From the NCBI RefSeq assembly GCF_004794515.1, contig NZ_SSDF01000075.1, forward strand, positions 1 through 36,203: 36,203 nucleotides of DNA, read 5' to 3'. The translations under genes were made by a program, and so were the position numbers. The notes under the pieces are model-generated. The model worked only from the letters and a program-made list of their open reading frames with translations, ran no database searches and was not told the DNA's origin. Positions within the stretch are counted from its first letter, which is position 1; each line of letters starts with the position of its first letter. The DNA is from Microbacterium sp. A20 (GTDB lineage: Bacteria > Actinomycetota > Actinomycetes > Actinomycetales > Microbacteriaceae). Of the stretch, positions 9,496 through 17,315 are shown piece by piece.

Positions 9496-9515
9496 CCCGG
9501 CTGAAACCCCGGGCT
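9494..9515 (+). terminator. hairpin at paaZ stop
   Basis: AGCCCGG (9494-9500) pairs with CCGGGCT (9509-9515) around an 8-nt loop, starting inside the TAG stop codon of paaZ. There is no T-run, so it may act as a pause or stabilising hairpin and not as a classical terminator. Confidence 0.4.
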
Positions 9516-9517
9516 GT

Positions 9518-9583
9518 CGCCGGGACCCCGTCCTTCCGACTCGAATACGACGGGGTCTCGGCGGGAAGACGGGGTCTCGGCGG
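9518..9583. terminator. probable bidirectional terminator between paaZ and paaR
   Basis: A 15-nt arm at 9518-9532 (CGCCGGGACCCCGTC) is complementary at 14 of 15 positions to 9549-9563, with a 16-nt loop. It sits between convergent paaZ and paaR. The right arm, GACGGGGTCTCGGCGG, is duplicated exactly at 9549-9564 and 9568-9583, so two alternative hairpins can form. No T-run is present. Confidence 0.6.
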
Positions 9584-9589
9584 ACGGCC

Positions 9590-10204
9590 TCAGCGACGGC
9601 GCAGGCCGTCGAGGGCGATGGCGACGACGTCGTCGGCGAGCCGGTCCGCGTCCTCGCGTCCGCCTGGGCGGTACCACTCCACGATCGAGTTGATCATTCC
9701 GAACGCGAGGCGGGCCACGACGCTGGCGTCGATGTCGGCGCGCAGTGTGCCCTCGGCCTGCGCCTCGGTGACGAGCGCCGTGATCCGGCGGTCGAACGCA
9801 CGACGGCGGGTGAGCGCCCGGCGCTCGACATCGGTGTTGCCGCGCACCCGCAGCAGCAGCGTGACGGCGGGAATCTGGTCGACGAGCACGTGCACGGCCC
9901 CGCGGAGGACGTGCTCGAGGCGGGCGACGGCGCGGGACCCCTCACGATCGACCGTGGCCGGAAGCGGGTCGTCCACCACCGCCTCGAGCCCGCTGAGCGC
10001 CGCGTCGAGCGCGAGATCGAGCATCTCGTCCTTCGAACCGAAGTGATGGTAGATCGCCGACTTCGACAGGCCGAGGCGCTCGGCCAGCTTCCCGATCGAG
10101 GTCGCGTCGTACCCGTGCTCGTTGAACGCGGCGACGGCGACGGCGAGGATGCCCTGCTGGTCGTAACCGGGGCGGCCTCGTCGCGTGCTCTGCATCTCGG
10201 ACAT
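9590..10204 (-). CDS. paaR: TetR-family repressor of the phenylacetate regulon
   Basis: TetR regulator (204 aa). The N-terminal DNA-binding domain is clear: AVAAFNEHGYDATSIGKLAERLG, then SKSAIYHHFGSKDEML at about residues 45-60. The C-terminal half is the variable ligand and dimer domain. In known systems PaaR is released from DNA by phenylacetyl-CoA. Its neighbour paaI and three matching operators at the paa promoters support the name. I use ATG 10204 because GAGACT-N6-ATG fits a leaderless transcript; the ATG at 10195 has a weak GGGGA 8 nt upstream and is the alternative. The gene lies 52 bp downstream of paaI and so may be read both from the PaaR-controlled paaI promoter and from its own. 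Confidence 0.85.
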   Translation of the reverse strand: MSEMQSTRRGRPGYDQQGILAVAVAAFNEHGYDATSIGKLAERLGLSKSAIYHHFGSKDEMLDLALDAALSGLEAVVDDPLPATVDREGSRAVARLEHVLRGAVHVLVDQIPAVTLLLRVRGNTDVERRALTRRRAFDRRITALVTEAQAEGTLRADIDASVVARLAFGMINSIVEWYRPGGREDADRLADDVVAIALDGLRRR

Positions 10205-10210
10205 CCCCAC

Positions 10211-10216
10211 AGTCTC
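10211..10216 (-). promoter_or_regulatory. -10 box of a leaderless paaR promoter
   Basis: On the minus strand GAGACT is followed by 6 nt and then the paaR ATG, so transcription would begin at or next to the start codon. It gives paaR a second promoter besides read-through from paaI. Confidence 0.5.
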
Positions 10217-10256
10217 GCATCGGATCGCGCGGTCGGCCGGGAGCGGCCGCGCGAGG

Positions 10257-10685
10257 TCAGAAGGTCTGATCGGTGGTGCGCGAGCGGCCACGGAACTCCG
10301 CGACCGGATCGCCGAGTTCGTCGACGACCGTCACGTCGTAGATGCCGGAGCGTCCGCTGCGGGTGCGCCGCACGGCCGTCGCGGTCAGCGTCTGTCCGGC
10401 GACGGTCGACTTCAGGAACGAGATGTCGGCGCCCGCGGCCACCGTGACCCGATCGTCCTCATTGCAGGCGATAGCGAACGCCGTGTCGGCCAGGGCGAAG
10501 ACGAAGCCGCCATGGGTGATGTGGAACCCGTTGGTCATGTCGTCACGCACGCACATCGAGACCACGGCGTGACCGGGATCATCGCGTTCGACGACGAGAC
10601 CCAGCGATGCGGAAGCGCGATCGCGCTCCATCATGGCCCGGTTCGGGCGCACGGCTTCCGCGGCCTGGGGCGTTGCATCCGTCAT
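10257..10685 (-). CDS. paaI: hotdog-fold acyl-CoA thioesterase PaaI
   Basis: Thioesterase (142 aa, usual length about 140). The PaaI signature HITHGGFVFALADTAFAIACN lies around residues 55-75 and holds the HGG turn and the acidic residue of the helix. In the pathway PaaI frees CoA from ring-hydroxylated or dead-end acyl-CoA products and so rescues CoA. The ATG at 10685 follows GAGGAGG. A PaaR operator lies 58 bp upstream, next to a probable -10 box TAGTAT (10742-10737). First gene of paaI-paaR. Confidence 0.9.
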   Translation of the reverse strand: MTDATPQAAEAVRPNRAMMERDRASASLGLVVERDDPGHAVVSMCVRDDMTNGFHITHGGFVFALADTAFAIACNEDDRVTVAAGADISFLKSTVAGQTLTATAVRRTRSGRSGIYDVTVVDELGDPVAEFRGRSRTTDQTF

Positions 10686-10736
10686 CGTCGACCTCCTCGT
10701 CGCGCGGACGCCGCAGCGACAGCATCCGCGCGGCCC

Positions 10737-10764
10737 ATACTAACTGACCGATCGATCGGTAATG
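10737..10764 (-). promoter_or_regulatory. PaaR operator and -10 box before paaI-paaR
   Basis: Read on the minus strand, the operator (10764-10743) has left half CATTACCG and right half CGGTCAGT with the central CG shared with the other two sites. It includes a perfect 14-bp palindrome ACCGATCGATCGGT (10747-10760). A -10 box TAGTAT follows directly at 10742-10737. The operator therefore covers the spacer and -35 region here, not the start site as at paaJ and paaA. This implies autoregulation of paaR. Confidence 0.75.
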
Positions 10765-10795
10765 GAGTGCTCCGCGGCGGCTCGCCGCGCGCGGG

Positions 10796-12088
10796 TCAGC
10801 CGAAGATCAGTCCCTTGCGGAGCGTGGCGTCCTCGACCATGACGCCGGTGATCACCGCAGCGGCGTCGAGGGTCGAGTCGCGATCGAGTCGAAACCGCAT
10901 CACGACCCCCTCGCGGCTGGACCACTCGTAGAAGTACTCTCCCGAGGAGACGATGCGCAATGCCGTGCCCTGGGGGAAGGCGGACACCGCGGCGCTCAGG
11001 GGATCGCCGACGCGCACACCGTCGGCAGACGGAAGAGACGCGCCATCGTGGGTCAGGTCACCTGCGACGTTCGCGATGCCGACGGAGACCCCGGCGACGA
11101 CGGTCGACTCGTCCTGCGTCCAGAGCACCAGGGATGCCGACCCATCGGCCGAGATCAATCGCGTCGGCGCCCCCGGCCACTCGGGCTCCGCGACCCGCGC
11201 TCCGGGAACGGCGGCGATGGCCTCATCGAGCTCGGCCCCCAGGCGCACCGGGCCGACCCCCGCAGTCGTGATCTCCCACTCGCTCCAGGGCGCAGCGGGG
11301 TCGGCGGCAGGGACGTCCACGGAAACCGGCGGGTTCTCCGTCAACTCGTCGATCAGCTTCGCCCTGGCCTCGCTTGCTCGGTCGCGCAGCAGCGCTGCGG
11401 CGGCCTCGGTGTCGAACGCGGGTTCACCAGTGAAGGGCTGCCACATCTCGACGATCACGTTTCCGACCGAGGAGTAGCTCTTGTAGAGGCTGTAGCCACC
11501 GCCCTCGGGATAGGTGAGCACGAGGGAGCCGGCGATGGCACGGACGCCCCCGTCGCCCTCGACCGTCGACGAGGCGAAGGAAGAAGGCGCCCCACCGTAC
11601 TCGAAGGATCCGCATTGTTCCGCGGCCTCGGCATACTGGTCCATGCGCGCCGTGGCAGCCGCTTCATCGGCGAACTGCAGCACGTGAAGCCAGCCCTCGC
11701 GCCCTTCGGGAATCGTGCTCGTCCACGTGACGGAGCGTGCGCCGATGGAGCCGAGCGAGGCTTCGGCGTAGACCGCGTTGCAGATCGCCGGGTCCGGCTC
11801 GTAGCCACCGCCGTCGGACACCTGGATCAGAGAGGGCACCGCCGGACTGACATCACCCACATCGGGAAGCAGACCGGAGATCTCCTCGGCGCTCAGCAGG
11901 AACCAGTCCAGCTCGTCACCGACGAAGGCGATCGGTCCGGCATACGGATCAGGAGCTGGGGATTCCGAGACCGTGGGCTCGGGGGTGGGCGTGGACTGCG
12001 GAGTCGGGGCGCACCCCGACAACGCCACCAACGCCCCTGCCGCGACGACACCGATCAGGCCCCTCACGAACGTCTTCGACCGCGACAT
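10796..12088 (-). CDS. secreted lipoprotein of unknown function
   Basis: This 430-residue protein begins with a type II signal peptide: basic MSRSKTFVR, a hydrophobic stretch GLIGVVAAGALVAL and a lipobox LSGC with the lipidated C26. A Pro/Ser/Thr-rich tether follows (about 27-48). The next region (about 50-240), containing FLLSAEEISGLLPDVG, resembles the extracellular sensor domain found in PknH-type proteins (family memory, low certainty). The C-terminal half begins with GVGPVRLGAELDEAIAAVPG and looks like a second globular domain. ATG 12088 has GGAG upstream; TAGGCT at 12147-12142 is a possible -10 box. It stands alone between paaI and the dha operon and shows no functional link to either. 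Confidence 0.75.
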   Translation of the reverse strand: MSRSKTFVRGLIGVVAAGALVALSGCAPTPQSTPTPEPTVSESPAPDPYAGPIAFVGDELDWFLLSAEEISGLLPDVGDVSPAVPSLIQVSDGGGYEPDPAICNAVYAEASLGSIGARSVTWTSTIPEGREGWLHVLQFADEAAATARMDQYAEAAEQCGSFEYGGAPSSFASSTVEGDGGVRAIAGSLVLTYPEGGGYSLYKSYSSVGNVIVEMWQPFTGEPAFDTEAAAALLRDRASEARAKLIDELTENPPVSVDVPAADPAAPWSEWEITTAGVGPVRLGAELDEAIAAVPGARVAEPEWPGAPTRLISADGSASLVLWTQDESTVVAGVSVGIANVAGDLTHDGASLPSADGVRVGDPLSAAVSAFPQGTALRIVSSGEYFYEWSSREGVVMRFRLDRDSTLDAAAVITGVMVEDATLRKGLIFG

Positions 12089-12190
12089 GTCCCACTCCGA
12101 TCCACACTCGGCGCCGGCATCGGCGCACCCCCGTGCGGCCGAGCCTAGGGCCTCGCCCCGGCCTCACGAGGTTCTCGCTCCATGTCGAGA

Positions 12191-12207
12191 TCAGAATGAG
12201 ATTCTGA
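12191..12207. promoter_or_regulatory. 17-bp perfect palindrome between dhaM and the lipoprotein gene
   Basis: TCAGAAT-GAG-ATTCTGA has perfect 7-bp arms and a 3-bp centre, and stands out as AT-rich in a GC-rich region. It is 30 nt past the dhaM stop and about 100 nt upstream of the lipoprotein start, both on the minus strand. It could be an operator for the lipoprotein gene or a weak terminator hairpin of the dha operon; there is no T-run. Confidence 0.5.
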
Positions 12208-12236
12208 ACATGCCGGGGCACGCATATACGGCGCGA

Positions 12237-14732
12237 TCACCGGGCATCGGCACGCTGCAGAGCGGCGGCTCCCACGGCCCTGGCCTCCTCCGCCGTCGCG
12301 GCCCCGAGCACGGCATCAGCAGCGCGACGGCACTCCTCCTCGGTCACGTCACGGAGCGCGTCGGCCACTCGTCCGAGCGACCGCGGGGTCATCGAGAGCG
12401 AAGTCGCTCCGAGTCCCACGAGCACCGGGGCGAGGGCCGGGTCCCCGCCCGCCTCGCCGCAGACGCCCACCGGTTTTCCGGCCGCACGCCCCGCCGCACC
12501 GACCATACCGATCAGGCGCAGCACCGCCGGCTGCCACGGATCGTTGAGATCACCCAGGTCGCTCAGCAGCCGGTCGGCGGCCAGCGTGTACTGCGCGAGG
12601 TCGTTGGTTCCGAGGCTCACGAAGTCGACCACCTCGAACAGCTCGGCGGCGAGCAGTGCTGCCGACGGCGTCTCGATCATGATGCCGACGCGGCCGATAC
12701 CCGCCGCGCGCGCGAGCTCGGCGAACTCCCCGGCCTCTTCGACGGTGGCCACCATCGGGGCCATGACCTCGACCTCGGCCGCCTCCTCCGCCGCGGCGAG
12801 CGCGAGTGCACGTAGCTGATCGTCGAGCAGCTGCGGCCGACGGCGTGCGATCCGGAGCCCCCGCACCCCGAGCGCCGGGTTGTCCTCCTTGTCGGAGTTC
12901 GCGAACGGGAGGGGCTTGTCGCTCCCCGCATCGAGCGTGCGCACGACGACCTTGCGGTCGGGGAATGCGGCGAGAACCCCGCGATAGGCGTCGGTCTGCT
13001 CCGCGATGGTCGGCGCGTCGGCCCGGTCGAGGAAGCAGAACTCGGTGCGGAACAGGCCGATGCCCTCCGCTCGTGCCGCCGCGGCGTTCACCGCGTCCGG
13101 GGTGCCGCCGACATTCGCCAGCAGCGCCACGCGGTGCCCGTCGGCGAGGCGCCCGGATCCGTCGAACTCCACCACGGTCGCGGCCGCCTGCGCTTCCGCG
13201 ACGCGGGATGCCGGCGGGTCCACCTCGACCGTGCCGCGCCCGCCGTCGACGAGGAGGGTCGAGCCGACCGGGATGCCGACCGCACCGGCGACGCCGACGA
13301 CCGCGGGAAGACCGAGCGATCGCGCGATGATCGCGGTGTGCGACGTCGGTCCACCCTGCTCGGTGACGAGCGCGACGCAGTGCCCTCCGGCGAGGGCTGC
13401 GGTGTCGGCGGGCGCGAGGTCCGTCGCCACGAGCACGAACGGCTCATCGCGCTCGGGAACCCCGGGCATGTCGACCTGCAGGATCTCGGCGATGATCCGG
13501 TCGCGCACGTCGCGGATGTCGGCGACACGCTCCGCCATCCGGCCTCCCAGCGCGGCCACACCTTTCTCGTGCGCGGCTGCGGTCTCCCAGATCGCGCGGG
13601 CCGCAGTGCGGCCCTTCGCGCGGACGAGTGCCGTCGCCTCCGACACCAGCTCGGGGTCGGAGGCCAGCAGGCGCGACGCATCGAGGATAGCCCTGGTCTC
13701 CCCCGTCGCCTGAGACGTCCGTGCACGCAGCTGATCCGCCACGGCCACGGCTGCCCACTCGATCGCCGAGACCTCGGCGTCACGGTCCTCCGCAGCGACG
13801 ACCGCACCCACTTCCGGTTCGCCGACCGCCGGCGCGAGATGCACGAGCGGCGCGGCCACCCGGCCGGGACTGACGCCGCGTCCCCGCAGCACCGCGCCGG
13901 GCGCGATGACGGGCACCGCGGCGTCGGGGGCCCGGGCGTCGGACACCGGCACCGTGGATCCCGCAGCCGCCGCAGGGGCCGTCGGCGTCGCTTCGTCCGT
14001 CCCCTCTCCGAATCCGTCGTCGAACAGCGCCGACAGCTTCTCCAGCACCGCGGCCGCTTCCGGGCCGCGCGCGACCAGTTCCAGTTCGTCGCCCTGCCGA
14101 GCCCCGAGGATCAGCAGTCGCGAGAGGCTCGCGGCCGACGCGTCCGGACCGTCGGGAAGACGACGCAGCCGCACATCGACCCCGGCCGAGGCTTCCGCGA
14201 TCAGCGCGGCGGGGCGCGCATGGATACCCAGCGGATTCCGCACCCGCACCCGCCGGACGAGCTCCTCGCCGGCGGGCTCGTTCTCTGGTTCCGGCGATGG
14301 CCCCGCATCGTCGGGACCTCCGAGCTGCCCGGTCTTCGCGCCGAGTGCCGCGGTCGCCTCCTCAGCGACCGCGTCCAACCCTCCGCCCGCCGCGGCGGAG
14401 ACGACGGCGGCGAGCAGTCCCTCCACGAACGGAGCGGGCGCAAGCCGCACGGGGACGTCGCTCGACCGCAGCTCGAGCGCGAGCTCGGCACTCAGCACGG
14501 CCGATCCGAGGTCCATGAGGACCAGGACGCCGTCGCAGTCCGCCGCGAGCTCGTCGATCGCGGCAGCCACCGCCACCGCATCCGTCCCGAGGATCGGTGC
14601 GCCGTCACCGTCCACTCCCGCGCCGGCGGCGACCTGCACGCGCACCCCGTCACCCTGCACCATCTGCAGGGCAAGCTCCAGAGCCGCCTCCCCGAGCCGA
14701 GCGCTGTGGGAGACGGCGACGATGCCGATCAT
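12237..14732 (-). CDS. dhaM: dihydroxyacetone kinase phosphoryl donor DhaM fused to HPr and full-length enzyme I
   Basis: Multidomain PTS protein (831 aa) that relays phosphate from PEP to DhaL-ADP. The IIA-Dha domain (about 1-130) has H9 in AVSHSARLG. The HPr domain (about 158-240) has H171 in NPLGIHARPAA. The enzyme I part (about 280-831) has the phospho-histidine H465 in GGPTSHTAIIAR and the C-terminal PEP-binding barrel with C758 in GVCGEAGGDP. E. coli DhaM (472 aa) has only a truncated enzyme I, so this version carries its own complete PEP-dependent kinase. Pro/Ala/Glu-rich linkers join the domains. ATGA overlap with dhaL. Last gene of dhaK-L-M. Confidence 0.9.
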   Translation of the reverse strand: MIGIVAVSHSARLGEAALELALQMVQGDGVRVQVAAGAGVDGDGAPILGTDAVAVAAAIDELAADCDGVLVLMDLGSAVLSAELALELRSSDVPVRLAPAPFVEGLLAAVVSAAAGGGLDAVAEEATAALGAKTGQLGGPDDAGPSPEPENEPAGEELVRRVRVRNPLGIHARPAALIAEASAGVDVRLRRLPDGPDASAASLSRLLILGARQGDELELVARGPEAAAVLEKLSALFDDGFGEGTDEATPTAPAAAAGSTVPVSDARAPDAAVPVIAPGAVLRGRGVSPGRVAAPLVHLAPAVGEPEVGAVVAAEDRDAEVSAIEWAAVAVADQLRARTSQATGETRAILDASRLLASDPELVSEATALVRAKGRTAARAIWETAAAHEKGVAALGGRMAERVADIRDVRDRIIAEILQVDMPGVPERDEPFVLVATDLAPADTAALAGGHCVALVTEQGGPTSHTAIIARSLGLPAVVGVAGAVGIPVGSTLLVDGGRGTVEVDPPASRVAEAQAAATVVEFDGSGRLADGHRVALLANVGGTPDAVNAAAARAEGIGLFRTEFCFLDRADAPTIAEQTDAYRGVLAAFPDRKVVVRTLDAGSDKPLPFANSDKEDNPALGVRGLRIARRRPQLLDDQLRALALAAAEEAAEVEVMAPMVATVEEAGEFAELARAAGIGRVGIMIETPSAALLAAELFEVVDFVSLGTNDLAQYTLAADRLLSDLGDLNDPWQPAVLRLIGMVGAAGRAAGKPVGVCGEAGGDPALAPVLVGLGATSLSMTPRSLGRVADALRDVTEEECRRAADAVLGAATAEEARAVGAAALQRADAR

Positions 14733-15373
14733 CCGGCGCCGTCCGCCACGGCTGCGGCGAGCGTGTCGAACAGGATCGCCGTCGATGCGGCCCCCGGGTC
14801 GAGGTGCCCGGCGCTGCGTTCGCCCAGGTAGCTGGCCCTGCCCTTGCGGGCGACGAGCGGGAGCGTGGCGTCGCGACCGTCGGCTGCCGCATCCGCTGCC
14901 GTCCTGACGGCATCGGCGACGGACGCGCCTCCGGCGAGCGCGGCATCGAGCGCATCGACGGCCGGAGCCATCGCGTCGAACATCGTCTTGTCGCCCGCCT
15001 CGGCCTTCCCCCGCGCCACGATGCCGTCGAGGCCTGCGCGCAGGGCAGCGGCGAGCGCCGACCCGTCGAGCTCGGACACGGCACCGGCCGCCATCCCCAT
15101 CCGCAGGAAGAAGGTGCCGTAGAGCGGTCCGCTGGCCCCGCCCACGGAGCTCACCAGCGTCATGCCCACGGTCTTCAGCAGCTCATCGACCGTGGCGGGA
15201 GCGCCCGCCGCGAGCTTCTCGCTCACGGCGTTCATCCCCCGGGCCATGTTCGCGCCGTGGTCGGCGTCGCCGATCGCCGAGTCGAGCTCGGTGAGCCAGT
15301 CGCGCTTCTCCGTGACGGCCGCGCCGAAACGGGAGACCCAGTCGGCGAGGACAGCGGTGTCGACAGCCGCCAT
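14729..15373 (-). CDS. dhaL: dihydroxyacetone kinase ADP-binding subunit DhaL
   Basis: DhaL (214 aa, normal length) holds a tightly bound ADP that is phosphorylated by DhaM and used to phosphorylate dihydroxyacetone bound on DhaK. The Mg-binding aspartates are in LDSAIGDADHGANM (D31, D36, D38), and the nucleotide-contact segment GGASGPLYGTFF is near residues 80-90. I start it at ATG 15373, which shares a base with the dhaK stop (TGATG); an in-frame ATG 12 nt upstream lies inside dhaK. Coupled to dhaM by ATGA. Confidence 0.93.
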   Translation of the reverse strand: MAAVDTAVLADWVSRFGAAVTEKRDWLTELDSAIGDADHGANMARGMNAVSEKLAAGAPATVDELLKTVGMTLVSSVGGASGPLYGTFFLRMGMAAGAVSELDGSALAAALRAGLDGIVARGKAEAGDKTMFDAMAPAVDALDAALAGGASVADAVRTAADAAADGRDATLPLVARKGRASYLGERSAGHLDPGAASTAILFDTLAAAVADGAG

Positions 15374-16365
15374 CACGCACCCCACCGCAGTCCGGGGGTG
15401 TTCACGGGGGCGTCCCAGAGCCGCAGCAGCTCGTCGTCGGCCTTGAGCACCGTGACCGAGCAGCCCGCCATGTCGAGCGAGGTGATGTAGTTGCCCACCA
15501 GGTTCCGGGCGATCTGCACCCCGGACTTCTCGAGGATCGCCGCGACCTCGCCGTACATCAGGTACAGCTCGATCAGCGGCGTCGCCCCCATGCCGTTGAG
15601 CATCACGATCGCCGGGCCGGCCGCGTCGATGTCGCCGAGGATCGGCTCGACGAGCTGTCGGGCGATCTCGGATGCCGGCGCGAGCGGTTCACGATGACGA
15701 CCGGGCTCCCCGTGGATGCCGATGCCGATCTCCATCTGGTCGTCCGGGAGGTCGAAGGTGGGCTTGCCCGCGGCCGGAACCGTGCAGCTGGTGAGCGCCA
15801 TGCCCATCGAGCGGCCCTGGCCGTTGACCTTCTTGGCCAGCTCGACGACGGCGGCGAGGTCGCGGCCCTCTTCGGCTGCGGCCCCGACGATCTTCTCGAG
15901 CAGCACCGTCAGGCCCACCCCTCGACGACCTGCCGTGTAGAGCGAGTCCTGCACGGCGACGTCGTCGTCCACGGTGACGCTGCCCACCTCGATCCCCTCC
16001 ATGGAGGCGAGCTCGGCGGCCATCTCGAAGTTCAGCACGTCGCCGGTGTAGTTCTTCACGATGTGGAGCACGCCGGCTCCGCGATCGACGGCCTTCGTGG
16101 CGACCTGGACGCGGTCGGGCGTCGGAGAGGTGAAGACCTCGCCCGCAACGGCGGCATCCAGCATCCCGGTGCCGACGAAGCCGCCGTGCAGCGGCTCGTG
16201 GCCGGACCCGCCGCCGGAGACGATCGCCACCTTGCCCTGGGTCTTGGGCGTCGCCCGCGTGATGACGTGGTTCTCCAGGTCGACGGAGAGTTCGGGATGA
16301 GCGAGAGCCACCCCCTTCAGGGATTCGACGAGAACGTCCTCGGGGGCGTTGATGAGCTTCTTCAT
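15373..16365 (-). CDS. dhaK: dihydroxyacetone kinase substrate-binding subunit DhaK
   Basis: DhaK (330 aa) binds dihydroxyacetone covalently. H218 in IGIHGEPGR forms the hemiaminal bond, and H56 in GGGSGHEP and D109 in NYTGDVLNF complete the active site; all three have the same numbers as in E. coli DhaK. I start it at ATG 16365, preceded by AAAGGAG; the frame stays open upstream but runs through the promoter and operators. First gene of dhaKLM, divergent from an IclR regulator. The promoter is TTGACA (16458-16453), a 17-nt spacer, then CATATT (16435-16430). Confidence 0.95.
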   Translation of the reverse strand: MKKLINAPEDVLVESLKGVALAHPELSVDLENHVITRATPKTQGKVAIVSGGGSGHEPLHGGFVGTGMLDAAVAGEVFTSPTPDRVQVATKAVDRGAGVLHIVKNYTGDVLNFEMAAELASMEGIEVGSVTVDDDVAVQDSLYTAGRRGVGLTVLLEKIVGAAAEEGRDLAAVVELAKKVNGQGRSMGMALTSCTVPAAGKPTFDLPDDQMEIGIGIHGEPGRHREPLAPASEIARQLVEPILGDIDAAGPAIVMLNGMGATPLIELYLMYGEVAAILEKSGVQIARNLVGNYITSLDMAGCSVTVLKADDELLRLWDAPVNTPGLRWGA

Positions 16366-16394
16366 CGTTCGATCTCCTTTGATCCTCGGGATTT

Positions 16395-16432
16395 CTTTCG
16401 CAGAATCCGAAAGCAATTCGTTAATGTCGAAT
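16395..16432. promoter_or_regulatory. paired palindromic operators of the dha promoter
   Basis: Site 1 is CTTTCG-N7-CGAAAG (16395-16413), with perfect 6-bp arms. Site 2 is ATTCG-N7-CGAAT (16416-16432), with perfect 5-bp arms. Their centres are 20 bp apart, about two helical turns. Site 2 overlaps the dhaK -10 box and probable start site; site 1 lies just downstream in the leader. This suggests repression by the adjacent IclR protein. Confidence 0.75.
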
Positions 16433-16458
16433 ATGCTCGGAGCCTGCCGGGTTGTCAA
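16430..16458 (-). promoter_or_regulatory. core promoter of dhaKLM
   Basis: On the minus strand a perfect TTGACA -35 box (16458-16453) is followed by 17 nt and CATATT (16435-16430) as -10 box. It is among the best sigma-A-like promoters in the window. Start of transcription is expected near 16423, between the two operator centres. Confidence 0.75.
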
Positions 16459-16523
16459 GATCATCCTGAAGACCGGCACGGCATACGCACCGGCTCGACG
16501 ACGCACCGGAAGGAGGCTCCCCC

Positions 16524-17291
16524 GTGATCCAGGCGATCGACCGCGCGGCGAAGATCCTCGAGCTGCTCCAGGGAGCACGCCACCTCGGCATCACCGACCT
16601 CGCCGCAGCGCTCAGCCTGCCGCCGTCGACCGTGCACGGGATCGTCAAGTCGCTGCGCTCGCACGGCCTCGTCGCGAAAGAGCGCGGTGGCCAGCGCTAC
16701 ATGCTCGGGCCGACACTGCTGCGCCTGAGCAACGTGTACCTCGACACCCTCGACGTGCGTGCGCGGGCGATGCGCTGGACGCAGGAGCTCGCTCGTCGCA
16801 CCGACCTCTCCGTGCGACTGGGCGCCCCGCACTTCACCGACGTGCTCGTCATCCACCACAACCTGCGCCCCGATGACAGCCAGCAGATGCTGGAGACCGG
16901 TGTCGCCATCCCCGCGCACGCCTCCGCCATGGGCAAGGTGCTGCTCGCCTACGACCAGGGCTTCCAGCAGACCGTCTTCGAGCAGCCGTTGCGCAGCCTC
17001 ACCGGCGACACGATCACCGACGTCGCCCGTCTGACCCTGGAACTGCCCGCGATCGCGGAGCGCGGCACCGCCGGCGAGTTCGACGAGGCCGTGCTGGGCG
17101 AGTCCTCGCTCGCCGCCCCCGTCGCCGACGCCTCGAACGCCATCGTCGCGGCGGTCGCGGTGGTCCTGCCGACCTCCCAGACGCCGGCCTCCGACGCGAT
17201 CATGAACGCCCTGAGGGAGACCGCCAGGAACATCTCGCGCGAACTCGGCGCGACCTCGTGGCCGCCCCGCGTCGCGCCCGCCGACGACTGA
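16524..17291 (+). CDS. IclR-family regulator of the dha operon
   Basis: IclR regulator (255 aa). The N-terminal winged helix-turn-helix is seen in [43 protein letters not shown] (about residues 1-60), and the C-terminal effector domain (about 75-245) has the usual [15 protein letters not shown]. It starts at GTG 16524, with GGAAGGAGG 7 nt upstream. It is divergent from dhaK, with paired palindromes between them, so it probably represses dhaKLM until dihydroxyacetone or a related triose binds (inference). It ends 24 bp from the convergent recQ gene. Confidence 0.9.
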   Translation: MIQAIDRAAKILELLQGARHLGITDLAAALSLPPSTVHGIVKSLRSHGLVAKERGGQRYMLGPTLLRLSNVYLDTLDVRARAMRWTQELARRTDLSVRLGAPHFTDVLVIHHNLRPDDSQQMLETGVAIPAHASAMGKVLLAYDQGFQQTVFEQPLRSLTGDTITDVARLTLELPAIAERGTAGEFDEAVLGESSLAAPVADASNAIVAAVAVVLPTSQTPASDAIMNALRETARNISRELGATSWPPRVAPADD

Positions 17292-17315
17292 CGCCGATCG
17301 CCGGTCCGGCCCTCC

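Noticed and set aside
15373..16578. Longer dhaK starting at 16578
   Set aside because: The extra 71 codons run through the promoter, both operators and the start of the divergent IclR gene; ATG 16365 has AAAGGAG and matches DhaK numbering exactly.
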